The translations under genes were made by a program, and so were the position numbers. Below are positions 7,005-13,698 of a stretch of 14,894 bases of DNA, piece by piece. How positions within the stretch are numbered: the stretch's first letter is position 1; every line of letters begins with the position of its first letter. The notes below the pieces were generated by a model, which was not told the DNA's origin, did no database searches, and saw only the letters and a list, made by a program, of their open reading frames with translations. Origin of the DNA: Actinomycetota bacterium (lineage in GTDB: Bacteria; Actinomycetota; Thermoleophilia; Miltoncostaeales; Miltoncostaeaceae); the NCBI GenBank assembly GCA_005788075.1, contig SXZC01000072.1, forward strand, positions 1 through 14,894, given 5' to 3'.

Positions 7005-8663
7005 CTAGCGCTTCACCTTCACGCCGGCCTCCTCGCGGTCCCAGGTGTCCGCCGTGATGCCCTCGTCGCGCAGCTTGACCTTCTGCACGCGCTCGGTGGG
7101 CGTCTTCGGCAGGGCATCCACGAACCGGATGTAGCGGGGAACCATGAAGTACGGCATGCGCTCGGCCATGAACTCGGTGAGCTCCACCATGTCGGGCGTG
7201 TCACCCTCGGCGACGCACACGATCATGATCTCGTCCTCGCTCGAGGCACCCTCGCCGGCCTTCACGCCGATGGCGGCGGCCTCCTTGACGTTGGGGTGCT
7301 CCGAGACCTGGCGCTCCACCTCCATCGACGAGACGTTCTCGCCGCGGCGGCGGATGTAGTCCTTCACGCGGTCCATGAAGTAGATGTAGCCGTTCTCGTC
7401 CATGCGGCCGAGGTCGCCGGTGTGGAGCTTCAGGTTCTTGAAGTCCTCCGCCGTCTTCTCGGGCATGCCGTAGTAGGCGCGCATCACGATGTTCGGGATC
7501 TTCATGTCCACGACGATCTCGCCCGGGGTGTCGGCCGGAAGCGGACGGTCCGTGCCCGGCTCCACGACGAACACCTCGTAGCCCGGGTTGGCCTTGCCGA
7601 TCGAGCCCGGCACCGGCGGCTGGGTCGGGTCCATGTAGGTGGCCATGCCGGTCTCGGTGAGACCGTAGCCCTCGATGAACTTGACCCCGAAGCGGTCCTG
7701 GAAGTCGTAGTAGATGTCCTTCGGCGTCGGCGCGGCGAACACGGTGTGCACCTTGTGCGCCTTGTCCAGATCCGACGGCGGGATGTTCCAGATGAAGTAC
7801 GACACCGCGCCGATCGAGTTGAAGATCGTGGCCTCGGCGTCGATCACCTGCTGCCAGAACTGGCTCGACGAGAAGCGCTCGACGTAGGCGATGCGGGCGC
7901 CGGCGACCAGGGCCGGGTAGCCCGACAGCACCTGCGCGTTGCTGTGGAAGAGCGGCAGGCACGAGAAGAAGGTGTCGTCGGCGAGCTCCTCCTGGGAGCG
8001 GCCGGCCGTGGCGGACACGACCTCCAGAAGGCCACGCGCCGAGAAGTAGTCGGCGGCGTTCTGCTTGATCACGCCCTTCGAGCGACCGGTGGTGCCCGAG
8101 GTGAACATGATGCGGGCGTCGTCCACCCACGAGTACTCGACGCCGTCGGGCTCGCTGTCGGGCGCCTCCATCAGCGCGTCGAGCGGCTCCCACTTGAATG
8201 ACGGGTCGGGGCCCTCCTGCGCGCCCGTCTTCATCACGATGACGTGCTCCAGCATCGGGAGCTCCTTCGCGATGAAGTCCAGGCGGTCGAGGAAGATGTC
8301 CGAGATGAACAGCTTCTTGGCCTCGACCAGGTTGATGGTCCAGGACAGGAAGTCGCCCTTGTAGGCGGTGTTGATCGAGGACATCACCGCGCCGGCCTTG
8401 AGGATGCCGTACCAGATCGGCAGGAACTCCTCGCAGTTCGGCAGCATCACGCTGACCGACTCGCCCTTCTCCACGCCGCGGGCGAGGAGTGCGTTGGCGA
8501 TGCGGTTCGATCGCGCGTTGACCTCGCCGTAGCTCACCCACGGGTTGCCCGCGAACTTCAGGTAGTCACGGTCGGGGTGCGCCTCGGCCTTGTCCCTCAG
8601 GACCTTGGCGAGGATCCAGTTGGTGGGATCCTCCTTCGCGTACCAATCACTCCACTCGGCCAT
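7005..8663 (-). CDS. AMP-forming acyl-CoA ligase (ANL superfamily, CaiC/FadD-like)
   Basis: This 552-residue protein has the full set of adenylation motifs: P-loop TSGTTGRSKG (188-197), YGLTETG (333-339), TGD (415-417) and the hinge region DRVKDYIRRRGENVSSMEVE (431-450). It would activate a carboxylic acid with ATP and CoA in the cytoplasm, giving the CoA ester for the neighbouring thiolase-fold enzymes. In the last motif (PKTPTERVQK, 519-528) the usual GK is ER, so R525 stands where the adenylation lysine normally is; a lysine follows three residues later. It is not a standard long-chain FadD; the closest resemblance by eye is to the crotonobetaine/carnitine-CoA ligase type. GAGGAGAT precedes the ATG, and the DUF35 gene ends 47 bases upstream. 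The acid substrate is unknown. Confidence 0.9.
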   Translation of the reverse strand: MAEWSDWYAKEDPTNWILAKVLRDKAEAHPDRDYLKFAGNPWVSYGEVNARSNRIANALLARGVEKGESVSVMLPNCEEFLPIWYGILKAGAVMSSINTAYKGDFLSWTINLVEAKKLFISDIFLDRLDFIAKELPMLEHVIVMKTGAQEGPDPSFKWEPLDALMEAPDSEPDGVEYSWVDDARIMFTSGTTGRSKGVIKQNAADYFSARGLLEVVSATAGRSQEELADDTFFSCLPLFHSNAQVLSGYPALVAGARIAYVERFSSSQFWQQVIDAEATIFNSIGAVSYFIWNIPPSDLDKAHKVHTVFAAPTPKDIYYDFQDRFGVKFIEGYGLTETGMATYMDPTQPPVPGSIGKANPGYEVFVVEPGTDRPLPADTPGEIVVDMKIPNIVMRAYYGMPEKTAEDFKNLKLHTGDLGRMDENGYIYFMDRVKDYIRRRGENVSSMEVERQVSEHPNVKEAAAIGVKAGEGASSEDEIMIVCVAEGDTPDMVELTEFMAERMPYFMVPRYIRFVDALPKTPTERVQKVKLRDEGITADTWDREEAGVKVKR

Positions 8664-8710
8664 CGCCGTTATCTCCTCGTGAGCTTCTCGGTTGGTGGTG
8701 CCCCGCGGCT

Positions 8711-9145
8711 TCAGCCGGCGGGGGTGAACTTGGGCAGGGTGATCTCATCGGTGACGTCGTCGAAGACGATCTGCACCTTCATGCCGATCGCGACGTCCTC
8801 CGGGTCCATCGACGGGTAGCCGTCCTCGTCCTTCACGAGGATGGTCATCATCCGCGGGCCCTCATCGAGGTCGACCAGAGCCACGATGTGCGGCGGGTCG
8901 CCCTTGTAGGCCTTGCTCGGCCCGATGAAGTGGGTCGAGTAGGTGTAGACGGTGCCTGTGCCCTTGGCGTCCGTCCAGCTCGTGGCGCTCAGGGTGCCCG
9001 GCGCGTACTTGCGCGGGTACCAGAACGGCTTGCCCGTGTCGTCGCAGGGCAGGATGAAGCGGTGCTCCTTCATGGCCTCCCAGAACGGGGCGTCCTCGGG
9101 GCGAAGGTCGGGAAGGGGCTTGGTGTAGGCGGGCTTCTCTGACAT
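8711..9145 (-). CDS. DUF35 OB-fold protein with degenerate zinc ribbon
   Basis: This 144-residue protein aligns with the DUF35 family: an N-terminal helix (PEDAPFWEAMKEHRF), a ribbon region (LPC, then FWYPRKYAPGTLS), then an OB-fold with VYTYSTHFIGP and PHIVALVDLDEG. Only one ribbon cysteine (C34) remains of the usual four; the second pair is replaced by Ala and Thr. Zinc binding is therefore unlikely, though the acyl-CoA-facing OB-fold looks complete. It follows the Cys-less thiolase by 38 bases and probably forms a complex with it, as ChsH2-type proteins do with Ltp2-type lyases. AGGAG lies about 10 bases before the ATG. Confidence 0.85.
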   Translation of the reverse strand: MSEKPAYTKPLPDLRPEDAPFWEAMKEHRFILPCDDTGKPFWYPRKYAPGTLSATSWTDAKGTGTVYTYSTHFIGPSKAYKGDPPHIVALVDLDEGPRMMTILVKDEDGYPSMDPEDVAIGMKVQIVFDDVTDEITLPKFTPAG

Positions 9146-9183
9146 GTCTCGGTGTCTCCTGGTTCTTCTCGTCGTGGCCGGGG

Positions 9184-10422
9184 CTACGCCGCCGACGGCG
9201 GCTCGCTGGACAGCACCAGCGCGCTCGTGGCCGCGAGGATGCCGCCCGAGCCGTTCGTGATGGCGAGCTTCGCGCCGGGAACCTGGTGGTTGCCGCCGTT
9301 GAACTCGGTCTTGTCAGAGTCGTCGGCCTCGCCGCGCAGCTGCAGCACGGCCTCGACGATGTGGTGCATGGCACCGAGGTGCGCCTGGCGGATGAGCCCG
9401 CCGTGGGTGTTCATGGGGAGCTTGCCGCCCAGCTTGGCGTTGCCCTCCATCACCCAGTCGCCCGCCTCGCCGGGGCCGCAGATGCCGAAGCCCTCCAGCG
9501 CGATGAGCGGGGTGAACGAGAACGAGTCGTAGATCTCGGCCACGTCGAGGTCCTGCGGCGTGATGCCGGCGACCTCCATGGCACGGCGGCCGGCGCGGCC
9601 GAGGCCGTCGCGCACCGACGCCACCGACTCGGCCTCGGAGATGTACTGGTGCGAGAAGCCCTCACCGATGCCGGTGATGTACACGGGCTTCTTCTTCATG
9701 TTCTTGGCGCGGGCCTCGGTGGTGACGATGAACGCCGCGGCGCCGTCACTCACGAGGGAGCAGTCCATGGCGTGGAACGGGGTGGCGATCCAGCGGTCGG
9801 CCATGACGTCCTCGACCGTGACCGCGTCGCGGAGCATGGCGTTCCACTTGAGGGCGGCGTGCTCGGACTGCGTGGCCACGACGGCCGCGAGGGCCTCCTG
9901 CGGGATGTCGTGCTCGTACATGTAGCGCTGGGCCAGAAGGCCGTAGCCGCCGATGGTGGTGAGGCCGAAGGGGGCCTCGTAGGCGCCGTGGCTCATCTCG
10001 CGGGCCATGGCGATCATGCCCGACGACGAGATGCCCGAGCGGGTGTTGTCACCGCGCACGCAGAGCACCACCTCGGCGAGGCCGGCGTCGATGGCCATCG
10101 CGGCCTGCACGGCCATGAGCGGCGCGGTGGCGCCGCCGACGGCGACCGAGGCGAAGTAGCCCGGCTTCATGCCCATGTAGTCGGCCAGCGTGGTCGAGTG
10201 CATCAGGGTGGACTCCACGAAGGAGAACGCCGTGACGATTCCATCGACGTCGCTCAGCTGCAGGCCGGCGTCGTCGAGGGTGGTGCGGGTCACCTCGGTG
10301 AGCAGCTCGAACGAGCCGCGGTCGCTGATGATGCCCTGCTCGGTCTCACCGACACCTGCAATGCAGATGCCCTTGCCGAGCATCCGGCGCGCTTCCTTGA
10401 TGTCGGGCGTTCCCTCTGCCAT
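9184..10422 (-). CDS. Thiolase-like protein without catalytic cysteines (SCP-x/Ltp-type lyase candidate)
   Basis: This is a 412-residue thiolase-fold protein, first gene of the operon. Where the nucleophile is expected it reads SVAVGGATAPL (V95 in the Cys position), and the second catalytic Cys near the C-terminus is replaced (AITNGSGG). The active-site His is kept in GGLIRQAHLGAMHH (H348), and YDSFSF (Y298) replaces NEAF. Such proteins are often called lipid-transfer or acetyl-CoA acetyltransferase, but without Cys they cannot do thiolysis. In steroid side-chain degradation, Ltp2 uses this scaffold for retro-aldol cleavage with a DUF35 partner. The tyrosine Ltp2 carries next to the GG segment is not evident here, so that role is only possible. 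GGAGG 8 bases before 10422 supports this start over the in-frame ATG codons at 10449 and 10476. Confidence 0.85.
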   Translation of the reverse strand: MAEGTPDIKEARRMLGKGICIAGVGETEQGIISDRGSFELLTEVTRTTLDDAGLQLSDVDGIVTAFSFVESTLMHSTTLADYMGMKPGYFASVAVGGATAPLMAVQAAMAIDAGLAEVVLCVRGDNTRSGISSSGMIAMAREMSHGAYEAPFGLTTIGGYGLLAQRYMYEHDIPQEALAAVVATQSEHAALKWNAMLRDAVTVEDVMADRWIATPFHAMDCSLVSDGAAAFIVTTEARAKNMKKKPVYITGIGEGFSHQYISEAESVASVRDGLGRAGRRAMEVAGITPQDLDVAEIYDSFSFTPLIALEGFGICGPGEAGDWVMEGNAKLGGKLPMNTHGGLIRQAHLGAMHHIVEAVLQLRGEADDSDKTEFNGGNHQVPGAKLAITNGSGGILAATSALVLSSEPPSAA

Positions 10423-10430
10423 TCCTGTGT

Positions 10431-10435
10431 CCTCC
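10431..10435 (-). promoter_or_regulatory. Ribosome binding site fixing the operon's first start at 10422
   Basis: GGAGG on the - strand, 8 bases from the ATG. The two in-frame ATGs further upstream have no such site. Confidence 0.7.
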
Positions 10436-10537
10436 ACGGAAGTCTTCATGGGTCCGGGCGCGGCGAGGACGGCCACCGAACCCGCAGGTATCGGAACCGT
10501 CCCGGCAACGACCGGAGCGTGGTCGCGCGACCCTTCT

Positions 10538-10587
10538 CGTGGGCCGCCCTCATTACCGGTCGGGGAAGTTACCCACCCACGGGCGGC
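10538..10587 (-). promoter_or_regulatory. Paired 12-base blocks in the leader region of the thiolase operon
   Basis: The only sizeable gap (10423-10626, 204 bases) precedes the operon and should hold its promoter; no convincing -35/-10 pair was found. It contains two 12-base blocks (10538-10549 and 10576-10587). On the - strand GCCGCCC can pair with GGGCGGC, and CGTGGG with CCCACG. The pairings use abutting halves, so they look mutually exclusive rather than a single stem. Confidence 0.25.
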
Positions 10588-10626
10588 TTTGCAGGAGAAC
10601 GGTCGATGCGCCCCGGAAACCCGGTG

Positions 10627-11067
10627 TCACGTGCCGGGAGCGCCGCGCAGGGGCTTCCCCTCGCGCAGCTCGGCGATTCCCTCGGCGCACACGCCGTACT
10701 CGAGCCAGGGGCACCCCCCGCACAGGTCCGCGAGATCCCCGGGGGCCACGCGGTCGCGCACGCGGGCGCGCAGGTCGTCCCAGTGCATCTCCTCGCCCGA
10801 TTCCACCCCCAGCACCTGTGCCACCCGGGCGTCCTGCCGCACCACCGACTGCCCGTAGCGCATGCAGCCGCCGACCGAGAGCGACGGGCACGCACGGCAC
10901 ACGGCGTCGGAACCCACGCGCACGCGCACGCGGATGCCCGGCTCGTCGCGCAGCCGGGCGACGATGCCGGCCAGAGATGCCACGAACCCCTCTGAGTACC
11001 CCATTCCGCGAAAGCCGTGCACGCAGAGCGCATGGTGGGCGCTCAGCTCGATGAGGTCGTCGGGCAT
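10627..11067 (-). CDS. DUF1284 family protein, probable metal or Fe-S binder
   Basis: This 146-residue protein begins with the family signature (LSAHHALCVHGFRGMGYSEGF) and then VCRACP. It has seven cysteines: C15 next to H11-H12, and two matching clusters, C57xxC60-x7-C68 and C116xxC119-x7-C127, both CxxCP with a Gly near the third Cys. This arrangement suggests bound iron-sulfur clusters or zinc; the function of the family is not known to me. The gene lies 43 bases downstream of the hypothetical gene at 11111-11839 on the same strand, so the two may be co-transcribed. The thiolase operon starts 204 bases beyond its stop. Confidence 0.75.
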   Translation of the reverse strand: MPDDLIELSAHHALCVHGFRGMGYSEGFVASLAGIVARLRDEPGIRVRVRVGSDAVCRACPSLSVGGCMRYGQSVVRQDARVAQVLGVESGEEMHWDDLRARVRDRVAPGDLADLCGGCPWLEYGVCAEGIAELREGKPLRGAPGT

Positions 11068-11110
11068 GGGCGCAGGCTAACGCGCCGGCGCCTCACGGGG
11101 CGTGGTGGCG

Positions 11111-11839
11111 CTAGGCGTCCGCGGTGTCGAGGCGCGGCGGGCCGGCGGCCATGAGGGCGTCGGCGATGGCCTCGGTGAGGAACTGCACGCGGGCCCAGAG
11201 GAGTGCCGCCTCCCGGGCGCGGGCGGTCTCGGGCGCGCGCTCCCAGAGGGGCGCCGCGACGTCCGAGCCGGACAGGCCCTCGGGCGTGGTGCGCGCGATG
11301 GCATCGTCCACCAGCTCGCGGTTTCGCAGCAGGTGCTCCGACTGCCACTCGGTCACCCGCTTCGCGAACGACGGCCCGTCGTCCCCGCCCGGGTGGCACG
11401 TGGCGCCGACGCCCTCGGCGAAGAGCCGCCCGAGCGAGCGGAGCTCCACCTCGCGGTGGTCGTCGTTCGGATCCGCAGCGCGGCCGCGCTGCTCGGCCTT
11501 GGACTCCTCGTCGAGCCGCAGGGCCTCGAGGCGCTCCTCGCCCGCGGCCAGCCACTTGTCCATGGCCGAGGTGAAGTCTGCGGGGGCAACGGTCCAGTTG
11601 GCCTGGATCGCCGCCGCCAGGTGACGCAGCCAGGCACGGGCCGAGGCCTGCCGGGCGCGGTCGAGGCGTTCCTCGGGAGTGGGGAGCCCCTGGCCGCCCT
11701 CGGCCGCCATGAACTCCTGGATGAGGGCCTTGGAGCCCTCCTCCTTCATCTTCTCGTCGAGGGCGGGGCGGTTGTCGACCATCCAGGTCACGAGGGTCGC
11801 CCCGAGCAGCTCGCCGCTGTACTCCTGTTCATCAGCCAC
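11111..11839 (-). CDS. Hypothetical helical protein, family not recognised
   Basis: This 242-residue protein is rich in Glu, Ala, Arg and Leu and appears almost wholly alpha-helical and cytoplasmic, with no signal peptide or membrane segment. It is rich in Trp (TWMVDN, RAWLRHL, QANWTV, DKWLAAGEERL, TEWQSE, APLWERA, LLWARVQF) and has a single Cys in GATCHPGGDDG. I do not recognise a domain. The GTG start at 11839 (MADEQEYSGELLG) has no clear Shine-Dalgarno site but is the furthest upstream plausible start. Codon use is like that of its neighbours, with G/C at third positions throughout, so the frame is probably a real gene. It is divergent from the small + strand gene at 11901, with 61 bases between. 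Confidence 0.65.
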   Translation of the reverse strand: MADEQEYSGELLGATLVTWMVDNRPALDEKMKEEGSKALIQEFMAAEGGQGLPTPEERLDRARQASARAWLRHLAAAIQANWTVAPADFTSAMDKWLAAGEERLEALRLDEESKAEQRGRAADPNDDHREVELRSLGRLFAEGVGATCHPGGDDGPSFAKRVTEWQSEHLLRNRELVDDAIARTTPEGLSGSDVAAPLWERAPETARAREAALLWARVQFLTEAIADALMAAGPPRLDTADA

Positions 11840-11870
11840 GCGGCGACGCTACCATCGCGGCCCGAACCCG

Positions 11871-11888
11871 GTAACCGAGATCGGTGAC
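11871..11888. promoter_or_regulatory. 18-bp imperfect inverted repeat, operator candidate
   Basis: GTAACCGA, a GA spacer, then TCGGTGAC: 8-base arms with one mismatch. It sits in the 61-base divergent gap, 2 bases ahead of the Shine-Dalgarno site of the gene at 11901, where a bound dimer could block expression. Confidence 0.3.
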
Positions 11889-11900
11889 TAAGGAGAACTG

Positions 11901-12200
11901 GTGGCCGACGATCCGTACTACAACAAGGAGACCGACACCTATCGCGTGATCCACAAGGGTCACCCGAGCGCGTCGGCGGTGACGAACACCGAGGGCGTCA
12001 CGGTCTTCTTCGACCCGGACAGCAACGATGTCCTGGGCTTCTCGATCGCGAACTTCTCGAAGTACTACGAGGACCACGTCACGCCCGAGGGCGAGTTCGA
12101 GGTGGTGCTCCCGGCGCGCGTGCCGGCGAACCTCGAGGAGGAGATGGACTTCGACGAGGAGAGCATGACGACCAACGTGAGGATCGCCGAGATCTACTAG
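11901..12200 (+). CDS. Small acidic DUF2283-like protein
   Basis: This 99-residue acidic protein starts with GTG; AGGAG at 11891-11895 lies 5 bases ahead and supports it. YYNKETDTYRVIHKG, followed by VTVFFDPDSNDVLGFSIANFSKYY, resembles the short beta-sheet DUF2283 fold (a Y-D-x-E-x-D-x-Y start, then a D-x-D-G-x-x-x-G-x-E/S-I strand pair). The second half, ending in FDEESMTTNVRIAEIY, is acidic and probably disordered. There are no cysteines or membrane segments. Function is unknown; some DUF2283 proteins sit in toxin-antitoxin-like contexts, but no partner gene is seen here. The convergent gene ends only 3 bases away. Confidence 0.7.
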   Translation: MADDPYYNKETDTYRVIHKGHPSASAVTNTEGVTVFFDPDSNDVLGFSIANFSKYYEDHVTPEGEFEVVLPARVPANLEEEMDFDEESMTTNVRIAEIY

Positions 12201-12203
12201 GCG

Positions 12204-12878
12204 CTAGGAGACCGGCACGGCGGGGCGGGGCGTGACCCCCCCGCCGACCGGGAACCTCCTGTCGATCTTCTTCACGAGCGCGCGGATCTCCGTGCGAAGG
12301 CCCCGTGAGGTACCGGCGATCACCGCGAAGTCCGATCCGTCGAAGTGCGCATTCGATGTGCTGCCGACGGTGCCCAGGTCGCTGCCACGGGGGATGCCGA
12401 AGTAGCGCGACACCCGGTCGGTGGACCACCCGATCGACTTGAGCGGGTGCGCCTCGATGTAGGCCTCCTGGATGGTGGTGAGCACGTTCACGGGCACGGG
12501 CTTCCCGTCGCGCACCACCTCCACCCCGCGGATGCGCCGCATCAGCTCGCTCACGCGGCCGCCCGTCCAGCGACCACCCGTCGCGTGGATGACGAAGGCG
12601 TCCCCAGCCCCGATGTCGAGCTTCACCGCCGTGCGGCCCCTGGCGTTGGTGACGCCCGCCGTCGAGACGGCCCGCTTGGTGATCGGATCGATCGCCTGCA
12701 CCCGCGCCCCGGACACCGGATCGCCCGGACCGATCGACACCGGCACGATCATCGTGAGCCTGTCCCCCGGGTCGGATGCGCCCTGCGCCGATGCGGAGGA
12801 GGCCGCCACGGCCCCGGCAGCGAGGGCGACGGCGACGACAGCGACGAGGCTGGCGCGGGGGACGGCTCGACGGCTCAT
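12204..12878 (-). CDS. Secreted protein with carboxypeptidase-regulatory-like domain
   Basis: This 224-residue protein has a clear Sec signal peptide (MSRRAVPRAS, a hydrophobic stretch 11-27, cleavage after SASA at about residue 31). Residues 40-105 (SGARVQAIDP, then TNARGRTAVKLDIGAGDAFVIHATGG) resemble a carboxypeptidase-regulatory/Ig-like beta sandwich of the kind found in surface and secreted actinobacterial proteins. The remainder (GWSTDRVSRYFGIPRGSDLG, SNAHFDGSDFAVIAG) is not recognised. No membrane anchor or cysteine is seen after the signal peptide. It is a monocistronic-looking gene, 57 bases from the stop of the sirtuin-like gene upstream and convergent with the small + strand gene. 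Confidence 0.65.
   Translation of the reverse strand: MSRRAVPRASLVAVVAVALAAGAVAASSASAQGASDPGDRLTMIVPVSIGPGDPVSGARVQAIDPITKRAVSTAGVTNARGRTAVKLDIGAGDAFVIHATGGRWTGGRVSELMRRIRGVEVVRDGKPVPVNVLTTIQEAYIEAHPLKSIGWSTDRVSRYFGIPRGSDLGTVGSTSNAHFDGSDFAVIAGTSRGLRTEIRALVKKIDRRFPVGGGVTPRPAVPVS
12219..12245. terminator. GC-rich bulged hairpin at the 3' ends of two convergent genes
   Basis: GGCGGGG-C-GGG pairs with CCCCCCCGCC with one bulged C. It starts 18 bases after the + strand stop and lies inside the last codons of the convergent gene. It could terminate the + strand transcript; no T-run follows. Confidence 0.35.
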
Positions 12879-12935
12879 GGGTGAAACGTACCGCCCGCGC
12901 GCCGGCGGTGCATCACGCTGTCGGGTTACCCCACC

Positions 12936-13688
12936 TCAGGGAGCGAGCAGGGCGGCGACCCCCGGGAGCACCTCGGGCGCGGGCCGGGGGATGACCAGCT
13001 TGGCGTAGCGGTCGTAGTGCGTTCGGGTGGTGCCGACGATCGCCACCTTGGATCCTCGCTTGAGCGGCACCGACGGCAGCATGGCCATGGGGTCGGTGCG
13101 CAGCTGGGTGTCGAGCACGAGGAAGAGGTCGCTCCACGCCGCCATGTCCCAGGCGCGGATGATGGCCTGCTCCACCAGCGGCTCCCCCCACAGGGTGCCG
13201 GTGGGGCGCAGCGGGTACCCGCATCCATCGCGAGTGCAGCGGGGCACGCCGTCGTCCGCGGCGTCCACCAGCGCCTGCACCTCGGACAGCGCGTAGACGT
13301 CGTCGCAGCGCGTGCACCGGCACGAGAGCACGTTGGCGTGCACCTCGATCAGGTCGCCCTCCCCCGCCTTGCCGTGCAGGTGGTCGACCGCCTGGGTGAT
13401 GATCGCCTTGATCACCCCGGCGGCCTCGAGGCGTGCGAGGGCCAGATGCGCGTCGGTCACCTCGCGCTTCGACGCCTCGAGGGCACGTGGAAGCCAGTTC
13501 TCCCAGAAGCGCGCCGGCTCGGTGAGCAGCACCTCGAGGCTCGCGAACTCGCCCCAGGCGCTGCCGGCCGCCTTGGCCTCGGTGTCCTCCGTGGCCCCGA
13601 GGCGCACGCCGGTGAGCGCCACGCAGCGCTCCGACTGCCCGAGAAGGTCGGCGAGTCGCTGGATGTCCTCGTCGAGGGCGTCGGCCAT
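12936..13688 (-). CDS. Degenerate sirtuin (SIR2 family-like) protein
   Basis: This 250-residue protein keeps the sirtuin layout. LTGVRLGATED (25-35) stands where GAGxS is expected. ITQAVDHLHGKAG (97-109) matches TQNIDxLHxxAG with N-I changed to A-V. LIEVHAN keeps the catalytic His (H117) but loses the following Gly. Zinc ligands are C125xxC128 and C151-x4-C156. LRPTGTLWGE matches RPxVVxFGE, and VLDTQLRTDP replaces the GTSLxVxP element. The NAD-binding GAG and GTS segments and the small FRxxxG loop are changed or missing, so NAD-dependent deacylation is doubtful; NAD or ADP-ribose sensing or a structural role is possible. It begins 10 bases after the MFS transporter stop, so the two are probably one transcript. 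Confidence 0.78.
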   Translation of the reverse strand: MADALDEDIQRLADLLGQSERCVALTGVRLGATEDTEAKAAGSAWGEFASLEVLLTEPARFWENWLPRALEASKREVTDAHLALARLEAAGVIKAIITQAVDHLHGKAGEGDLIEVHANVLSCRCTRCDDVYALSEVQALVDAADDGVPRCTRDGCGYPLRPTGTLWGEPLVEQAIIRAWDMAAWSDLFLVLDTQLRTDPMAMLPSVPLKRGSKVAIVGTTRTHYDRYAKLVIPRPAPEVLPGVAALLAP

Positions 13689-13698
13689 GCGCCGCAGC

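Noticed and set aside
5862..8201. Open + strand frame of about 780 codons antisense to the thiolase, HMGS-like and ligase genes
   Set aside because: The same low-complexity composition and full overlap with three well-supported genes; no start signal.
10610..10626. CCGG-AAAC-CCGG hairpin after the DUF1284 gene as a terminator
   Set aside because: A 4-pair stem with no T-run is too weak to call.
9286..10995. Open + strand frame antisense to the Cys-less thiolase and DUF1284 genes
   Set aside because: It crosses the intergenic gap and two real genes; His/Gly/Val-rich mirror translation without motifs.
11827..11855. TTCATC / TACCAT as -35/-10 for the gene at 11901
   Set aside because: Poor match to the -35 consensus and partly inside the divergent gene; not better than chance.
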